A stretch of DNA of 52,213 bases from Rhodothermales bacterium (GTDB lineage Bacteria; Bacteroidota; Rhodothermia; Rhodothermales; Bin80). Made by a program: the position numbers and the translations under genes. This document shows, piece after piece, positions 17,701-25,585 of this stretch. The stretch covers positions 88,747 through 140,959 of the forward strand of contig JAJEDR010000089.1 of the NCBI GenBank assembly GCA_022821385.1, read 5' to 3'. Position 1 is the first letter of the stretch; every line of letters starts with the position of its first letter. The notes under the pieces are model-generated. The model had not been told where the DNA came from and did no database searches. It was given only the letters and a program-made list of their open reading frames with translations.

Positions 17701-18707
17701 ATTTTGGGTTATCATCTGTAAAAGGGGTTGCCCGTGGGGCGGTTGACGAAATCGTAGAGAACAGGAACAAGAACGGTCCAGCAAAGACATTCTTTCAGTT
17801 CGTGAAGCGTCTTGACCCTCGTATTCTCAACAAGAAAACACTTGACTCTTTGGCGCGAGTAGGTGCCTTGGATAAGTTTGGCGAGCATCGGGCGCAGATT
17901 GTTGCCGCCGTGGATCAGGCCATGCGGTATGCCGAATCAGCACGGAAGGATGAGATGTTGGGACAGGGGTTTTTGTTTGCCGAGGAGGGTTCTATGACCG
18001 AACATCCGGAACCAGCACTACCCAAGTGCACAGAGTGGTCACGGGGCGAAATACTCGAGCAGGAACGCGAGTTGGCAGGGTTTTATATTTCCGGGCATCC
18101 GCTGGATGACTGGAGGATTGAACAACGTTCCTGTACTCCAGACACTTTGGCGGATCTGTCCAATTTGACTGCCAACGGGGATCAAAGACCTTCCTGTACG
18201 GTCTGTGGTGTCATCACAGCGGTAAAAATCAGGAAGACCCGCAAAGGAGAAGAGATGTCTAATATCACACTTGAGGACTATACCGGACAGTCTGAGATTG
18301 TCTGTTTCCCCTCCACACATGCCGAAGTAAAAGACATCCTCACAGAAGGCGCGATGGTGATGGCAGAAGGTTCAGTAGAGGATAGTGGAGGAACCCTGAA
18401 AATCCTGAGCCACCGCATAACTCCATTGGATGCGTTGCGCAACAAACTCCTTGATAACATTGTCATTACCCCGGATTTAGAGCAACTGAAACAAGAGGAC
18501 TTGAACCGTTTTGTGGACGCTTGCAAAGCTAACAAGGGTGAGAATGAGCTTCACTTCGTGATTAAAGTGAATGATCAAGACCTGAGATTGGTCAGCGAAA
18601 AAGCTATAGTAGCGGCAACCCCAGAGTTTATGTCAGTCCTGGAGTCTACGTTCGGAGTGAAAAGGGTCTACCTTGAATGGAGAAGAAACAATCAATATGA
18701 TGCGTAA
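14766..18707 (+). CDS. dnaE: DNA polymerase III alpha subunit containing an intein
   Basis: 1313-codon frame for the replicative polymerase catalytic subunit; without the intein the protein is 1155 residues, normal for DnaE1. The PHP domain starts at residue 1 (HLHCHTSYSLLDGAARI). Polymerase palm residues lie in PDIDIDFDD (Asp399, 401, 403) and KMDFLGLSTL. FAGYGFN, interrupted by the intein after Lys747, continues as SHSVAYSLVAYQTAYLKAHY. A helix-hairpin-helix region (LDPRILNKKTLDSLARVGAL) and an OB fold (CTVCGVITAVKIRKTRKGEEM) follow. It heads a tightly packed gene row: arsC overlaps its end. Confidence 0.95.
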   Translation: MPEFCHLHCHTSYSLLDGAARIDMLMRQARELGMSALGITDHGNLYGVPEFHATARKNGIKPVIGCEFYVTPGSMKKRDTRVRYHQVLWAKNEQGYRNLMKLSSLSFLDGFYFKPRIDFELIEKYHEGLVATTCCLQGQVPRAIIDGNLEEARRSFKRYLDVFGTEDYYVEIQNHGIKEQIKVNEQLLDLAKEFDVEVVATNDVHYVTKEDADAQDILLCLQTGKDLDDPGRLRFEKQEFYLKSAKEMHAALGRKTKAAAWMETSVAIAEKCQFELPMGKLLMPHFEIPAEFGGNSDKYLRHLVFERGRERYPDFSEDVQARLNHELGIIQSMGYAGYFLIVQDFTTAARKMGVSVGPGRGSAAGSAVAYCLGVTNVDPLKYDLLFERFLNPERISMPDIDIDFDDHGRSKVIDYVVEKYGRLNVSQIITFGTMGARTAIRDVARVLKIPLRDADKIAKAIPYGQTGLDEAWDSIEELKEFKASKSEDIQKLVRISQALEGCARHTGVHAAGVIIAPGTVSDHVPVATTKNKNEQVLTTQYSGDWVEDFGLLKMDFLGLSTLTIIDETCDLIRHRTGTAPDMDALPLDDSKTFELFQRAETNAIFQFESEGMRKWLVQLKPTSLDDLTAMNALYRPGPMDLIPNYIKRKHGDEEIQYPHPMLEPVLKATYGIPVFQEQVMQMAQVMGGYSLGAADVLRRAMGKKKKSVMRAERERFVEGANERGVSDGVANEVFDMMDKFAGYGFNKCVEESTLVTDARTGAQVTVRTLHELGCEDFLVYALTDEGAIVPRKVEAVYYNGFKPVFELITNNGRRIRATSTHRFRAQGGWQRLGDLQVGDKVATLEPIETIPQTNPGGVLACAERIKTSITWENIVRIVYAGHAHTYDLTVAENHNYFANGFVVHNSHSVAYSLVAYQTAYLKAHYTAEFMAAVMSNVSGDSKKFIAMLNEARRLGLKIQPPSVTYSTGDFSVNKEGVIYFGLSSVKGVARGAVDEIVENRNKNGPAKTFFQFVKRLDPRILNKKTLDSLARVGALDKFGEHRAQIVAAVDQAMRYAESARKDEMLGQGFLFAEEGSMTEHPEPALPKCTEWSRGEILEQERELAGFYISGHPLDDWRIEQRSCTPDTLADLSNLTANGDQRPSCTVCGVITAVKIRKTRKGEEMSNITLEDYTGQSEIVCFPSTHAEVKDILTEGAMVMAEGSVEDSGGTLKILSHRITPLDALRNKLLDNIVITPDLEQLKQEDLNRFVDACKANKGENELHFVIKVNDQDLRLVSEKAIVAATPEFMSVLESTFGVKRVYLEWRRNNQYDA
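17007..17480 (+). mobile_element. Mini-intein in DnaE (158 residues, no homing endonuclease)
   Basis: In-frame protein-splicing element, residues 748-905 of the DnaE precursor. Block A starts with the nucleophile Cys748 (CVEESTLVTD). Block B is RIRATSTHRFRAQGGW with the conserved Thr and His. Block F is HTYDLTVAENHNYFANG and block G ends FVVHN, followed by the +1 Ser906 of the C-extein. All residues needed for splicing are present. At 158 residues there is no room for a LAGLIDADG or HNH domain, so it can splice but not home. It interrupts the highly conserved GFNK/SHSVAY motif. This differs by a few residues from the cyanobacterial split DnaE site as I remember it (Y/CFNKSH). Confidence 0.93.
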
Positions 18708-19119
18708 ATCTAAAGTATTGTTTGTCTGTACTCACAATTCCTCCCGCTCGCAAATGGCTGAAGGCCTGTTGAGGCACATTTTCGGAGACTATTACGAGGT
18801 TTACAGTGCAGGAACCGAACCAGGTAGTGTGAGCCCATTTGCAGTCGATGCTATGGAAGAAATTGGCATTGACATCAGTCAGCACACTTCCAAGGGGGTT
18901 GACGAATTTTTATCAGTAAACCTGGACACGGTCGTGACCGTATGTGATTCAGCACATGAGCACTGTCCGTATGTTCCAGCCAAGAATAACATACACCGAC
19001 GCTTTGAGGATCCGCGTGCAACCACTGGCTCCGATCAAGCAAAAATCAAGGCCTTCAGGCGTGTACGGGACCAGATAAAGACCTGGATACAGGATTACTT
19101 CAATCCTCATGACTCATGA
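18697..19119 (+). CDS. arsC: Arsenate reductase, thioredoxin-coupled (LMW phosphatase fold)
   Basis: 140-residue low-molecular-weight protein tyrosine phosphatase fold protein. The P-loop is CTHNSSRS (Cys11 to Arg17, CX5R). A second pair, Cys83 and Cys90 in VCDSAHEHCP, has the seven-residue spacing of the redox relay cysteines in thioredoxin-dependent arsenate reductases, which separates it from plain phosphatases. I chose ATG 18697, preceded by a good GGAGAAG ribosome site; a TTG at 18673 is also in frame. It overlaps the dnaE stop and is itself overlapped by smr (ATGA). No arsR or efflux gene is adjacent, which is unusual for an ars function. Confidence 0.87.
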   Translation: MMRKSKVLFVCTHNSSRSQMAEGLLRHIFGDYYEVYSAGTEPGSVSPFAVDAMEEIGIDISQHTSKGVDEFLSVNLDTVVTVCDSAHEHCPYVPAKNNIHRRFEDPRATTGSDQAKIKAFRRVRDQIKTWIQDYFNPHDS

Positions 19120-19451
19120 AACCGCGCCTAACTGACAACCAAATTCGCCCGGAGCTGGATTTGCACGGATGTTCCGTTGATGAGGCATTGCGTTTAAGCC
19201 GTGGGCTGATTACTGAGTCTGTCCGCCGGGGCAGAGATTCGGTGCGAATTATTCACGGAAAATCTACAACAGGTTCCAGCAGGCGCACCATCAAGTCTGC
19301 ATTAACCGAATTGATTGACAGCGGACAGTTGTCTCTACATGTAAGTAGCACCTACAAATCTGAAGGCCACATGCTTGTTGCTCTGCGCAAAGGTGGCAAC
19401 AGGTATCGCTCCAATCGCATTACTCTACGTGATATCAAAAAACGCCCGTGA
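19116..19451 (+). CDS. Small Smr-domain protein
   Basis: 111-residue stand-alone Smr (small MutS-related) domain. The signature motifs are LDLHGCSVDEAL near residue 15 and IIHGKSTTG near residue 45, the latter followed by the usual basic stretch. Smr domains cleave or bind nucleic acid; stand-alone forms have been linked to ribosome rescue and RNA cleavage in other bacteria. ATGA overlaps with both neighbours (the downstream one as GTGA) indicate a translationally coupled row. Confidence 0.85.
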   Translation: MKPRLTDNQIRPELDLHGCSVDEALRLSRGLITESVRRGRDSVRIIHGKSTTGSSRRTIKSALTELIDSGQLSLHVSSTYKSEGHMLVALRKGGNRYRSNRITLRDIKKRP

Positions 19452-20152
19452 AACCATTAATAGGCATAACGACCTCCTTTGAGGATGGAAAATACCGGCT
19501 TGATCATGCTTATGTGAATGCGGTGAAAGATGCCGACGGACAATCAGTGCTCATGCCACTTGTCGGCACTGTTGAAGAAGCAGCACAGTTGTGCGACCAG
19601 ATTCATGGGCTGATCATTCCTGGTGGGCCGGGCATAGTCGTCGGGATGTTGGGAAGCCTGCCCGCTCAGCTGCAGGCCGTGAATCCGGAACGATGGGAAT
19701 CAGATAACCTGATCCTGGATACCGCGGTCGAACGAAATCTACCGATTCTCGGTATTTGTTATGGAATGCAATTACTCTGCGTCCGGGCCGGTGGATCATT
19801 ATATGCTGATGTGGAAAAGCAGGTAGACGCCGCCTCTGTCCACAGCGAGAAACGTGGGGCACAGAACCATCCTGTGGCCATAGTGCCGGGAAGCCATCTA
19901 GCGCGGATCTGGGAATCGGACTTGGGCATGGTGAACTCGCGGCATTTCCAGGCCGTGCGTGATGCGGGCACCAACTATTCGGTGAGTGCCAGGGGCGCTG
20001 ATGGTGTCATTGAAGCAATAGAGCGTACGGATGGCACGCACATCGGCGTACAGTTTCATCCAGAACGGATGAGGCTAAAATCTTTATTTCGCAATCTCAT
20101 ACGACAGGCCAGAGAATATCGGGATGCTGCGCGAAGAGCTGCGCTCACTTAG
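19448..20152 (+). CDS. Class I glutamine amidotransferase-like hydrolase (peptidase C26, PuuD-like)
   Basis: 234 residues, single amidotransferase domain. The catalytic triad is visible: Cys104 in GICYGMQLL, and His204 and Glu206 in VQFHPERM. IIPGGPG forms part of the oxyanion region. Stand-alone proteins of this form hydrolyse gamma-glutamyl compounds such as gamma-glutamyl-GABA, but the substrate cannot be told from sequence. The start is GTG 19448 overlapping the Smr stop. The SxtJ-like gene starts 29 bases before its end. Confidence 0.82.
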   Translation: MKPLIGITTSFEDGKYRLDHAYVNAVKDADGQSVLMPLVGTVEEAAQLCDQIHGLIIPGGPGIVVGMLGSLPAQLQAVNPERWESDNLILDTAVERNLPILGICYGMQLLCVRAGGSLYADVEKQVDAASVHSEKRGAQNHPVAIVPGSHLARIWESDLGMVNSRHFQAVRDAGTNYSVSARGADGVIEAIERTDGTHIGVQFHPERMRLKSLFRNLIRQAREYRDAARRAALT

Positions 20153-20540
20153 TCCAAACCGACGTCAACTGCGCTCCTTTGGCATCACACTGGGGGCCGC
20201 GCTTCTGGTCGTTGCAGGCGTGCTTTACTGGCGCGCTGTTCCGGGAGTAATTGTGATATCCAGTATAGGGGTATTGCTCTTAATAGCCGGACTTGCAGCC
20301 CCGGCAATTCTGAGGCCATTATACAAACCATGGATGGCATTGGCGGTGCTTCTCGGGTTCATAATGACCCGGATCCTGCTGACCCTGATCTTCGTGTTGC
20401 TGTTTATTCCCACCGGCTTGCTCATGCGGCTTTTTGGCAGAGATCCACTACGTCGCAAACTTGATCCCGATGCGAAGACGTACTGGATACGTAAGCAATA
20501 TAACCCCGAGAGCCGCGAACGCCTAGAACGCTATTATTGA
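20124..20540 (+). CDS. SxtJ-family small membrane protein
   Basis: 138 residues with two pairs of hydrophobic segments (LGAALLVVAGVLY, VIVISSIGVLLLIAGLAAPAIL, then LAVLLGFIMTRILLTLIFVLLFIPTGLLMRL) and the family's typical C-terminal motif FGRDPLRRKLDPDAKTYW. In other genomes SxtJ-like genes usually sit beside a DUF5989 gene and a carbamoyltransferase; neither is here, so this is an orphan. Function unknown. Confidence 0.75.
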   Translation: MLREELRSLSPNRRQLRSFGITLGAALLVVAGVLYWRAVPGVIVISSIGVLLLIAGLAAPAILRPLYKPWMALAVLLGFIMTRILLTLIFVLLFIPTGLLMRLFGRDPLRRKLDPDAKTYWIRKQYNPESRERLERYY

Positions 20541-20616
20541 CCTTGGTGTGGACTGTAAATTACCAAGTCATACGCCGACCGACTCGCGCGAACATGACCA
20601 AATTCCAATTGCCGAT

Positions 20617-22089
20617 ATGAGCCGCAAGACACGACATCGCTATTGCTGCGTGCCCGACTTGTTTTTTCCGACGATCATGCTTGTCTTCGGGCTGTTTGCT
20701 GCGTCGTGTACCCAAGAATCGGATCCGCCAAATGTTCTCTTCATTGCTGTTGACGACCTTAACGTGGACCTCGGTGCATACGACCACGATCTGGTAAGCA
20801 GCCCGCACATCGACCGCTTAGCTGCTCGCGGCGTTAGGTTCGATCGTGCATACTGTCAGTATCCTGTCTGCAGCCCTAGTCGATCCAGTTTTCTAGCCGG
20901 ACTCTACCCTGAACAAACTGGCGTACTGACCAATCAGGACAGCCTCCGTCAACACATTCCAGATATTCCTACACTTCCCCAATGGTTTAGGGAGCACGGG
21001 TACCATACAGCCCGAGTAGGAAAGATCTTCCACTATGGCGTTCCAAGCCAAATTGGCACGGACGGCATGGATGATCCTGCGTCGTGGTCCGAAACCGTTA
21101 ATCCGCGCGGAATTGATCGCGAGGTTCACGACCGCATCCATACTCTCGTTCCAAACCAGTTTGGCGGAACGCTAAGCTGGTTGAGCATGGACCCGGAAGA
21201 TGGACTCCACACGGACGAGTTAGGCGCGGCTGCAGCTATTCGGATCATGGAAGAGCAGCACCCATCTCGGACGGGAACGCCCCTGTTCCTCGCGGTCGGA
21301 TTTTATCGCCCGCACACGCCGTTTGTGGCTCCGGCTCCCTACTTTGAATTGTATCCGCTGGATCAAATCGATCCCGTTCTCGAGCAGCCAGGTGATCGAG
21401 TTGATATCCCGATCGCGGCGCTGGCCGATCGACCGAGACAGCGCGAACTGACCATGGAAAGGCGTCACGAAATCATCCAGGCCTACTATGCGTCAGTATC
21501 GTTTATGGACGCGCAGGTGGGTCGCCTCCTGGATGCACTGGAGCGACTGGATCTGGACGACAATACAATTATTGTGTTCGTCTCTGATCACGGATATCAT
21601 CTGGGCCATCACGGACTCTGGCAGAAAGGCGATCTGTTCGAGGGATCCGTTCGTGTCCCACTTATTGTTGCTGCGCCGGAGGAGCTGCGGAAAGGCGCTG
21701 GCTCAGAGGCACTAGTAGAGTTGGTGGATTTATATCCCACACTGGTGGATTTGGCCGGCCTGCCCGCACCTGAGCACCTCAAAGGGGCAAGCCTGCGCCC
21801 CATTCTGGAGGACACAGATCGCCCCGGCAGAGCAACCGCCTTTACGGTTGCTTGGAGCAGGGCCGCATGGATGCATCCTGAAATAAGCGCTCGGAGCGTG
21901 ATGGGATATTCGATTCGCACCGAACGATTCCGGTACACCGAATGGAATGGCGGAAATGCAGGTACCGAACTTTACGATTACGAAGTGGACCCGATGGAGA
22001 TCAACAATTTGGTCAACGATCCCATCTACGCAGACACTTTAGCTCGGCTGAAGCAATTGATGGAGTCTCGAAAACGAGCCGCGAAGTAG
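20617..22089 (+). CDS. Sulfatase lipoprotein (iduronate-2-sulfatase-like)
   Basis: 490-residue formylglycine-dependent sulfatase. The start at ATG 20617 gives an export signal with lipobox (VFGLFAASC, Cys31); GTG 20548 would add 23 hydrophilic residues. Metal-binding Asp46-Asp47 lie in FIAVDDLN. The sulfatase signature CSPSRSSF supplies the Cys85 that is converted to formylglycine and Arg89. GKIFH and SDHGYHLGHHGLWQKGD are the other active-site blocks. The pattern resembles iduronate-2-sulfatase-type enzymes that remove sulfate from polysaccharides. The next gene, two bases away, is an exported polysaccharide deacetylase, so the pair may modify a sulfated, acetylated glycan. No sulfatase-maturing enzyme is in the window. 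Confidence 0.88.
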   Translation: MSRKTRHRYCCVPDLFFPTIMLVFGLFAASCTQESDPPNVLFIAVDDLNVDLGAYDHDLVSSPHIDRLAARGVRFDRAYCQYPVCSPSRSSFLAGLYPEQTGVLTNQDSLRQHIPDIPTLPQWFREHGYHTARVGKIFHYGVPSQIGTDGMDDPASWSETVNPRGIDREVHDRIHTLVPNQFGGTLSWLSMDPEDGLHTDELGAAAAIRIMEEQHPSRTGTPLFLAVGFYRPHTPFVAPAPYFELYPLDQIDPVLEQPGDRVDIPIAALADRPRQRELTMERRHEIIQAYYASVSFMDAQVGRLLDALERLDLDDNTIIVFVSDHGYHLGHHGLWQKGDLFEGSVRVPLIVAAPEELRKGAGSEALVELVDLYPTLVDLAGLPAPEHLKGASLRPILEDTDRPGRATAFTVAWSRAAWMHPEISARSVMGYSIRTERFRYTEWNGGNAGTELYDYEVDPMEINNLVNDPIYADTLARLKQLMESRKRAAK

Positions 22090-22091
22090 CC

Positions 22092-22859
22092 ATGCATTTG
22101 GATTCCATCACCCGGCGGCGCTTTTTGAAGGGTGTGGGACTATCTGCACTTGCTGCAGCGGTCAAGCGGCAGAAGACACACGTGATCACGCTTAGCTTCG
22201 ATGATGGATTCCGTAAGTCGAGTCTAGAAACGGCGAAGATTTTCGAGAAGCATGGGTTGTCGGCCTGCATCAACGTTATTGCCACGGCCCACCATGATGA
22301 CTTCGTTCCACCCGACGATTATCACCGTTTTCCAGTGGGTGACTTTGGGTTATGGAACGAATTGGTTGCGCGCGGTCATGAAGTCATGCCTCATGGGTAC
22401 AAGCACCAAAATCTGACCGAGGTACCGCTACGGGTCGCAAAGGACTTGATCATGCGCTGCCTGGATTACTTCTGCGAAGCACTGAATGGATTTGAACCCC
22501 AGCAAGCCATTTTCAACTTTCCCTACAACGCTTCAAGTCCAGCCATAGAGGAATGGCTTGCCGATCAAGTGAAGGCTTTTCGAACGGGTTATGCACAGAT
22601 TAACGCACTGCCACACGCCGGGCAGAAGAAGCTGATCTGCAGCAGCTACGGTCCCGGCAATATTGATTCCTTTCTTTCGGAGGAGATTAATCGTTTTCTG
22701 GCCTCATCCGGCGGATGGCTGATCTTCAACGCCCACGGTTTGGATGAAGAGGGCTGGGGCCCTTTGTCCGCTTCGCATCTTGACAGGCTTCTTTCCGAAT
22801 TGAAGACGATAGAAAAGGTCCTTATAATTCCCACTGGACGAGCATTGGCAGCCGTGTGA
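22092..22859 (+). CDS. Tat-exported polysaccharide deacetylase (NodB fold)
   Basis: 255-residue protein. A twin-arginine-type signal (TRRRFLKGVGLSALAAA) is followed by the NodB metal motif ITLSFDDGF (Asp37, Asp38) and HGYKHQNL providing the His ligands. The C-terminal IFNAHGLDEEGW corresponds to the later motif. It probably removes N- or O-acetyl groups from an exported or captured polysaccharide. The gene follows the sulfatase after two bases and probably shares its transcript. It is the last intact gene before the accessory island. Confidence 0.83.
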   Translation: MHLDSITRRRFLKGVGLSALAAAVKRQKTHVITLSFDDGFRKSSLETAKIFEKHGLSACINVIATAHHDDFVPPDDYHRFPVGDFGLWNELVARGHEVMPHGYKHQNLTEVPLRVAKDLIMRCLDYFCEALNGFEPQQAIFNFPYNASSPAIEEWLADQVKAFRTGYAQINALPHAGQKKLICSSYGPGNIDSFLSEEINRFLASSGGWLIFNAHGLDEEGWGPLSASHLDRLLSELKTIEKVLIIPTGRALAAV

Positions 22860-23011
22860 TCCGTCAGAACTGCAGCCGGGATTCATGCATAAAGGAGGTC
22901 ACCAAGACGGCAGCATGGAGCGAGTGCCCAGATACAAGCCACCGCTCAGCAAGCCTGGTACGTCCATTCAAGCAGATTCTCGAATTGCGATCCTACTACT
23001 GGAAAATCAGA

Positions 23012-23040
23012 CAACAGCCTACACTGCAACCTTGATCATA
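23012..23040. repeat. 29-base direct repeat, left copy
   Basis: Matches 29782-29810 at 27 of 29 positions in the same orientation (core CTACACTGCAA, then CTTGATCATA). It supplies the last codons and stop of the truncated MobV reading frame, so homology to MobV ends here. It marks the left edge of the island. Possible target-site, attachment-site or recombination footprint. Confidence 0.6.
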
Positions 23041-23315
23041 TTTGACACCGCCCTCATCCAGTTCAATGAGGCCTCGTGGGACTGATGCAGTTTTCGAAGT
23101 TTGTCCGAGCCCGAGAAATATTTTTTGTAGGACAGATGTCCCCGCTCATCCACCGGACGAATGAATGCGTGAATATGCGGTCGGGATTCATCCATGTGCA
23201 GCACGGCTTTCGCCAGCTTGCCCGGACACTCGTTCCGGAGCCGCTCCAAACTGCTATTCGCCCAGATCCGTAAATCTTCCTGTCTAACGACAGTTACTTT
23301 TTTCACCGATGACAC
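23019..23315 (-). pseudogene. MobV/Pre-family plasmid relaxase, internal fragment
   Basis: 98-codon frame holding the core of a MobV-type mobilisation relaxase: HMDESRPHIHAFIRPVDERG is the family's metal-binding and catalytic motif (HxDExxPHxH). MobV proteins normally have about 100 residues before this motif and a long C-terminal part; both are missing, and the frame ends in the 29-base repeat. It is a remnant of a mobilisable plasmid or integrated element and cannot work as it stands. Confidence 0.75.
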
Positions 23316-23367
23316 TTAAAAGTTTCACTCGAGGGGACTATCTGAATAGGCTGGCAATTTGACCTGA

Positions 23368-23526
23368 ATATACAGCCTCGCCCTGTGGGGCGGGCTGATC
23401 TATGCAGCCATCAAGGTCTGGACCTTCTGCTTTGGCTATCCCGACCAGTTCTGGGAGCCGGCGCTCTTTGCCGTGCTGGCAGGGGCACTGCGGGTGCAGG
23501 GCGCCCTAAAGCTGCGGAGGGATTGA
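23368..23526 (+). pseudogene. Fragment of an unidentified membrane protein
   Basis: A 52-codon open stretch without a standard ATG, reading LALWGGLIYAAIKVWTF, then YPDQFWEPALFAVLAGALR and ending in LKLRRD. It looks like two short membrane segments with a basic tail and is more GC-rich than its surroundings. I do not recognise the family; it may be debris from the same mobile element as the MobV fragment. The rest of 22860-23736 shows nothing else I can support. Confidence 0.35.
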
Positions 23527-23736
23527 TCGGAGCGGACGTCAGAGGCGCACGCATACGGTGCATCCTACGCCGTCGAATTTTCTATGGGGGTTTACCCCTA
23601 TGAATTGAATCTCTGCTACTGTTCCAGAATTGAAAGGGTTGAATAAGCTCGGGATTCGATGGTCCCGCCGAGCCCGTTGTTAACGCATTTCTTGACTAAT
23701 GCGCCAGCGTTGCACAGTTGCAGCAATACTCGCGAC

Positions 23737-24915
23737 TCATTTTGAACTGATTTCTAGATTCGCAACACTGAGCACACCGAAGCCTTTACTATTCCTCCGC
23801 ACAAGGTATAGACGATCAGCCGTGTCGATCCACTGGATGCTGATGGACTCCATTACGCGAGTGTTTCCGTTTAACTCAGGGTTATCGAATTGCAACTGGC
23901 CATAGCCAACCAAGTCCCCATTCTGATTAAACAGTTCCGCTCGTGGCTCAAAATCCTGTTTCAGTGGGGTCCGAACAGGGAAATGTAGGATCTCACCTGT
24001 GCTCAGGATAGCCACACCGCCACTCCTGCTGAGAATCCTCGCACTGTAAGTTCCAGTGGGGCCTGATGTTGTTATAGAACCCCTTCTAATGTCTTGGTTC
24101 TCCTCTATATCTTTCAGGCTGACGGGTATGAATGCCCTCGTGGGGACAGGCCCCCCTTTTAGCTTCTCCATGACCCACTTGTCATTTGACCGTGTGTATC
24201 GGTAAATGTACCCGCCGTACACGGTAGGAGCCAAGACTATGGTGTCCGTCCCATTGGTTGCCACATTCATCCCCCTGGGCGAGTCGGAATACGCGTTCAG
24301 GAATGGATCGTCCATGTCGTAGATATCATCCAATTGGGCAAAAGTCTCTAATCGGTTAAAATCCGTATCGTGTGTATGAAGAACCCTGTCGTCCTTGATA
24401 CTTGGGCCTCCTTCAGGATTTGCAAAAAGCTCCACATACTTGAGCACAAAGGAACTGTCAAGAGACAGGATTGGCCTCGGCTGGATCGTCCCCCCGTCTT
24501 CTGCAAGAGACTTTGTTGCGAAGCTCTTGCCCATATCCGTGAAAATCGTGAGACGCCGGCTCATTCGGTCGGCCACAATTAGCCGGTCGTCGCCATCTAC
24601 GTGCATACCGAAGACTTCCCGCAATTCGCCTGGCCCTTCGCCTCTTTTGCCGACCGTAGTTACATATCGGCCATTCGCGTCAAAGACCAGAACGGCCGCG
24701 CTTCTTCCATCTTTGACGTAGATGTTACCTCGCGAGTCCGTACGTACCATTGCGGGGTAATAAAAGAGGTACTCGGATGGTGCCTCTTCGTCATCACCAA
24801 TGATCAAGTGCTCGTGAAGCGTGAAAGACAACTCCTGAGCCTGCGCGGTGACCAGCATGCTAGCGCCTATGGCAAGCGTAGCACAAATTCGTCGCAAAGC
24901 ACGGTTAGCATTCAT
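23737..24915 (-). CDS. Secreted 6-bladed beta-propeller protein, copy A
   Basis: 392 residues. A signal peptide (ALRRICATLAIGASMLVTAQAQ) is followed by a 6-bladed beta-propeller of the DUF5128/NHL-like kind: repeated blade motifs such as RTDSRGNIYVKDGRSAAVLVFDANGRYV and DGDDRLIVADRMSRRLTIF. It should be periplasmic or exported and act by binding, since no catalytic motif is seen. Start ATG 24915 matches the paralogues. The Cys-rich peptide gene at 25198-25476 lies 282 bases upstream on the same strand. Copies B and C are near-identical across the whole length. Confidence 0.85.
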   Translation of the reverse strand: MNANRALRRICATLAIGASMLVTAQAQELSFTLHEHLIIGDDEEAPSEYLFYYPAMVRTDSRGNIYVKDGRSAAVLVFDANGRYVTTVGKRGEGPGELREVFGMHVDGDDRLIVADRMSRRLTIFTDMGKSFATKSLAEDGGTIQPRPILSLDSSFVLKYVELFANPEGGPSIKDDRVLHTHDTDFNRLETFAQLDDIYDMDDPFLNAYSDSPRGMNVATNGTDTIVLAPTVYGGYIYRYTRSNDKWVMEKLKGGPVPTRAFIPVSLKDIEENQDIRRGSITTSGPTGTYSARILSRSGGVAILSTGEILHFPVRTPLKQDFEPRAELFNQNGDLVGYGQLQFDNPELNGNTRVMESISIQWIDTADRLYLVRRNSKGFGVLSVANLEISSK

Positions 24916-25197
24916 GTCTACCTGATGTACTTGTGGCAGGCCAGGTGAAAGACTTCATCGTATATCTGCCAAAACGAATGGCTACGGCGAAGCAGTTCGG
25001 CCAATCTACAAACTGACTTGGTCATTACTGACACGCCTCTGGCCTAAAGTGAATGGAGCGAGAGCACCGGCAAGGATGTACTCGTGGCTGCCCAGATCCA
25101 GCACGAGGCTGACAGAAAGCCCGTACCCCCCAGTGCGACAATAAGATCGCCCACTCTATGTTCTGTGCACCAATTGAGGGGACCCTTCCAATGCCCC

Positions 25198-25476
25198 CTA
25201 ATTGCACTTGCAATAGTCTCCGGATACTTCGCAAGCTATCCACGGCGGCATCGTAAAATAATCTAACTCGCATCCTTCCCAACCCTTGTCAATATCATCT
25301 GAACCGTTCTCGCACTCTTCTTCCGATCCACAGCTCCTACAGCACTTGTGCTCTTCGCCTTGAACAGCGGCACTCCCAAGGACCGATGCCTGCTGACTGT
25401 ACACGAAGATGCACAGGCAGCAAAGTGCGAACGCAAGCGCACGCTTTAGAGATTGAGTCATCGTATTCCGTTTCAT
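25198..25476 (-). CDS. Small secreted eight-cysteine peptide, copy A
   Basis: 92 residues. ATG 25476 is set by a strong AGGAGG site seven to eight bases upstream. A leader with a basic start and hydrophobic core (MTQSLKRALAFALCCLCIFVYSQQ) leads to ASVLGSAAVQGEEHKCC and a tail with eight cysteines ending DYCKCN. No family is certain. The layout (leader, short spacer, Cys-rich tail, beside a 6-bladed propeller gene) recalls Bacteroidales NVEALA-type peptides, which I remember as neighbours of such propellers; the NVEALA motif itself is not present. Compared with copy B the leader and first four mature cysteines are nearly identical but the rest of the tail differs strongly except for its cysteines. 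Confidence 0.75.
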   Translation of the reverse strand: MKRNTMTQSLKRALAFALCCLCIFVYSQQASVLGSAAVQGEEHKCCRSCGSEEECENGSDDIDKGWEGCELDYFTMPPWIACEVSGDYCKCN

Positions 25477-25585
25477 CGTATAGCCTCCTAAATTTGGTTG
25501 AGTCGAGTTGTCTTAGCGGGAAAGCGCCTCATAGGCCTTGCTGACTAATGCGCCAGTGTTGCACAGTTGCAACAATACTCGCGAC

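Noticed and set aside
23385..23603. 72-codon plus-strand frame starting MGRADLCSHQG
   Set aside because: It is out of frame with the more protein-like membrane fragment at 23368-23526 and has no recognisable features.
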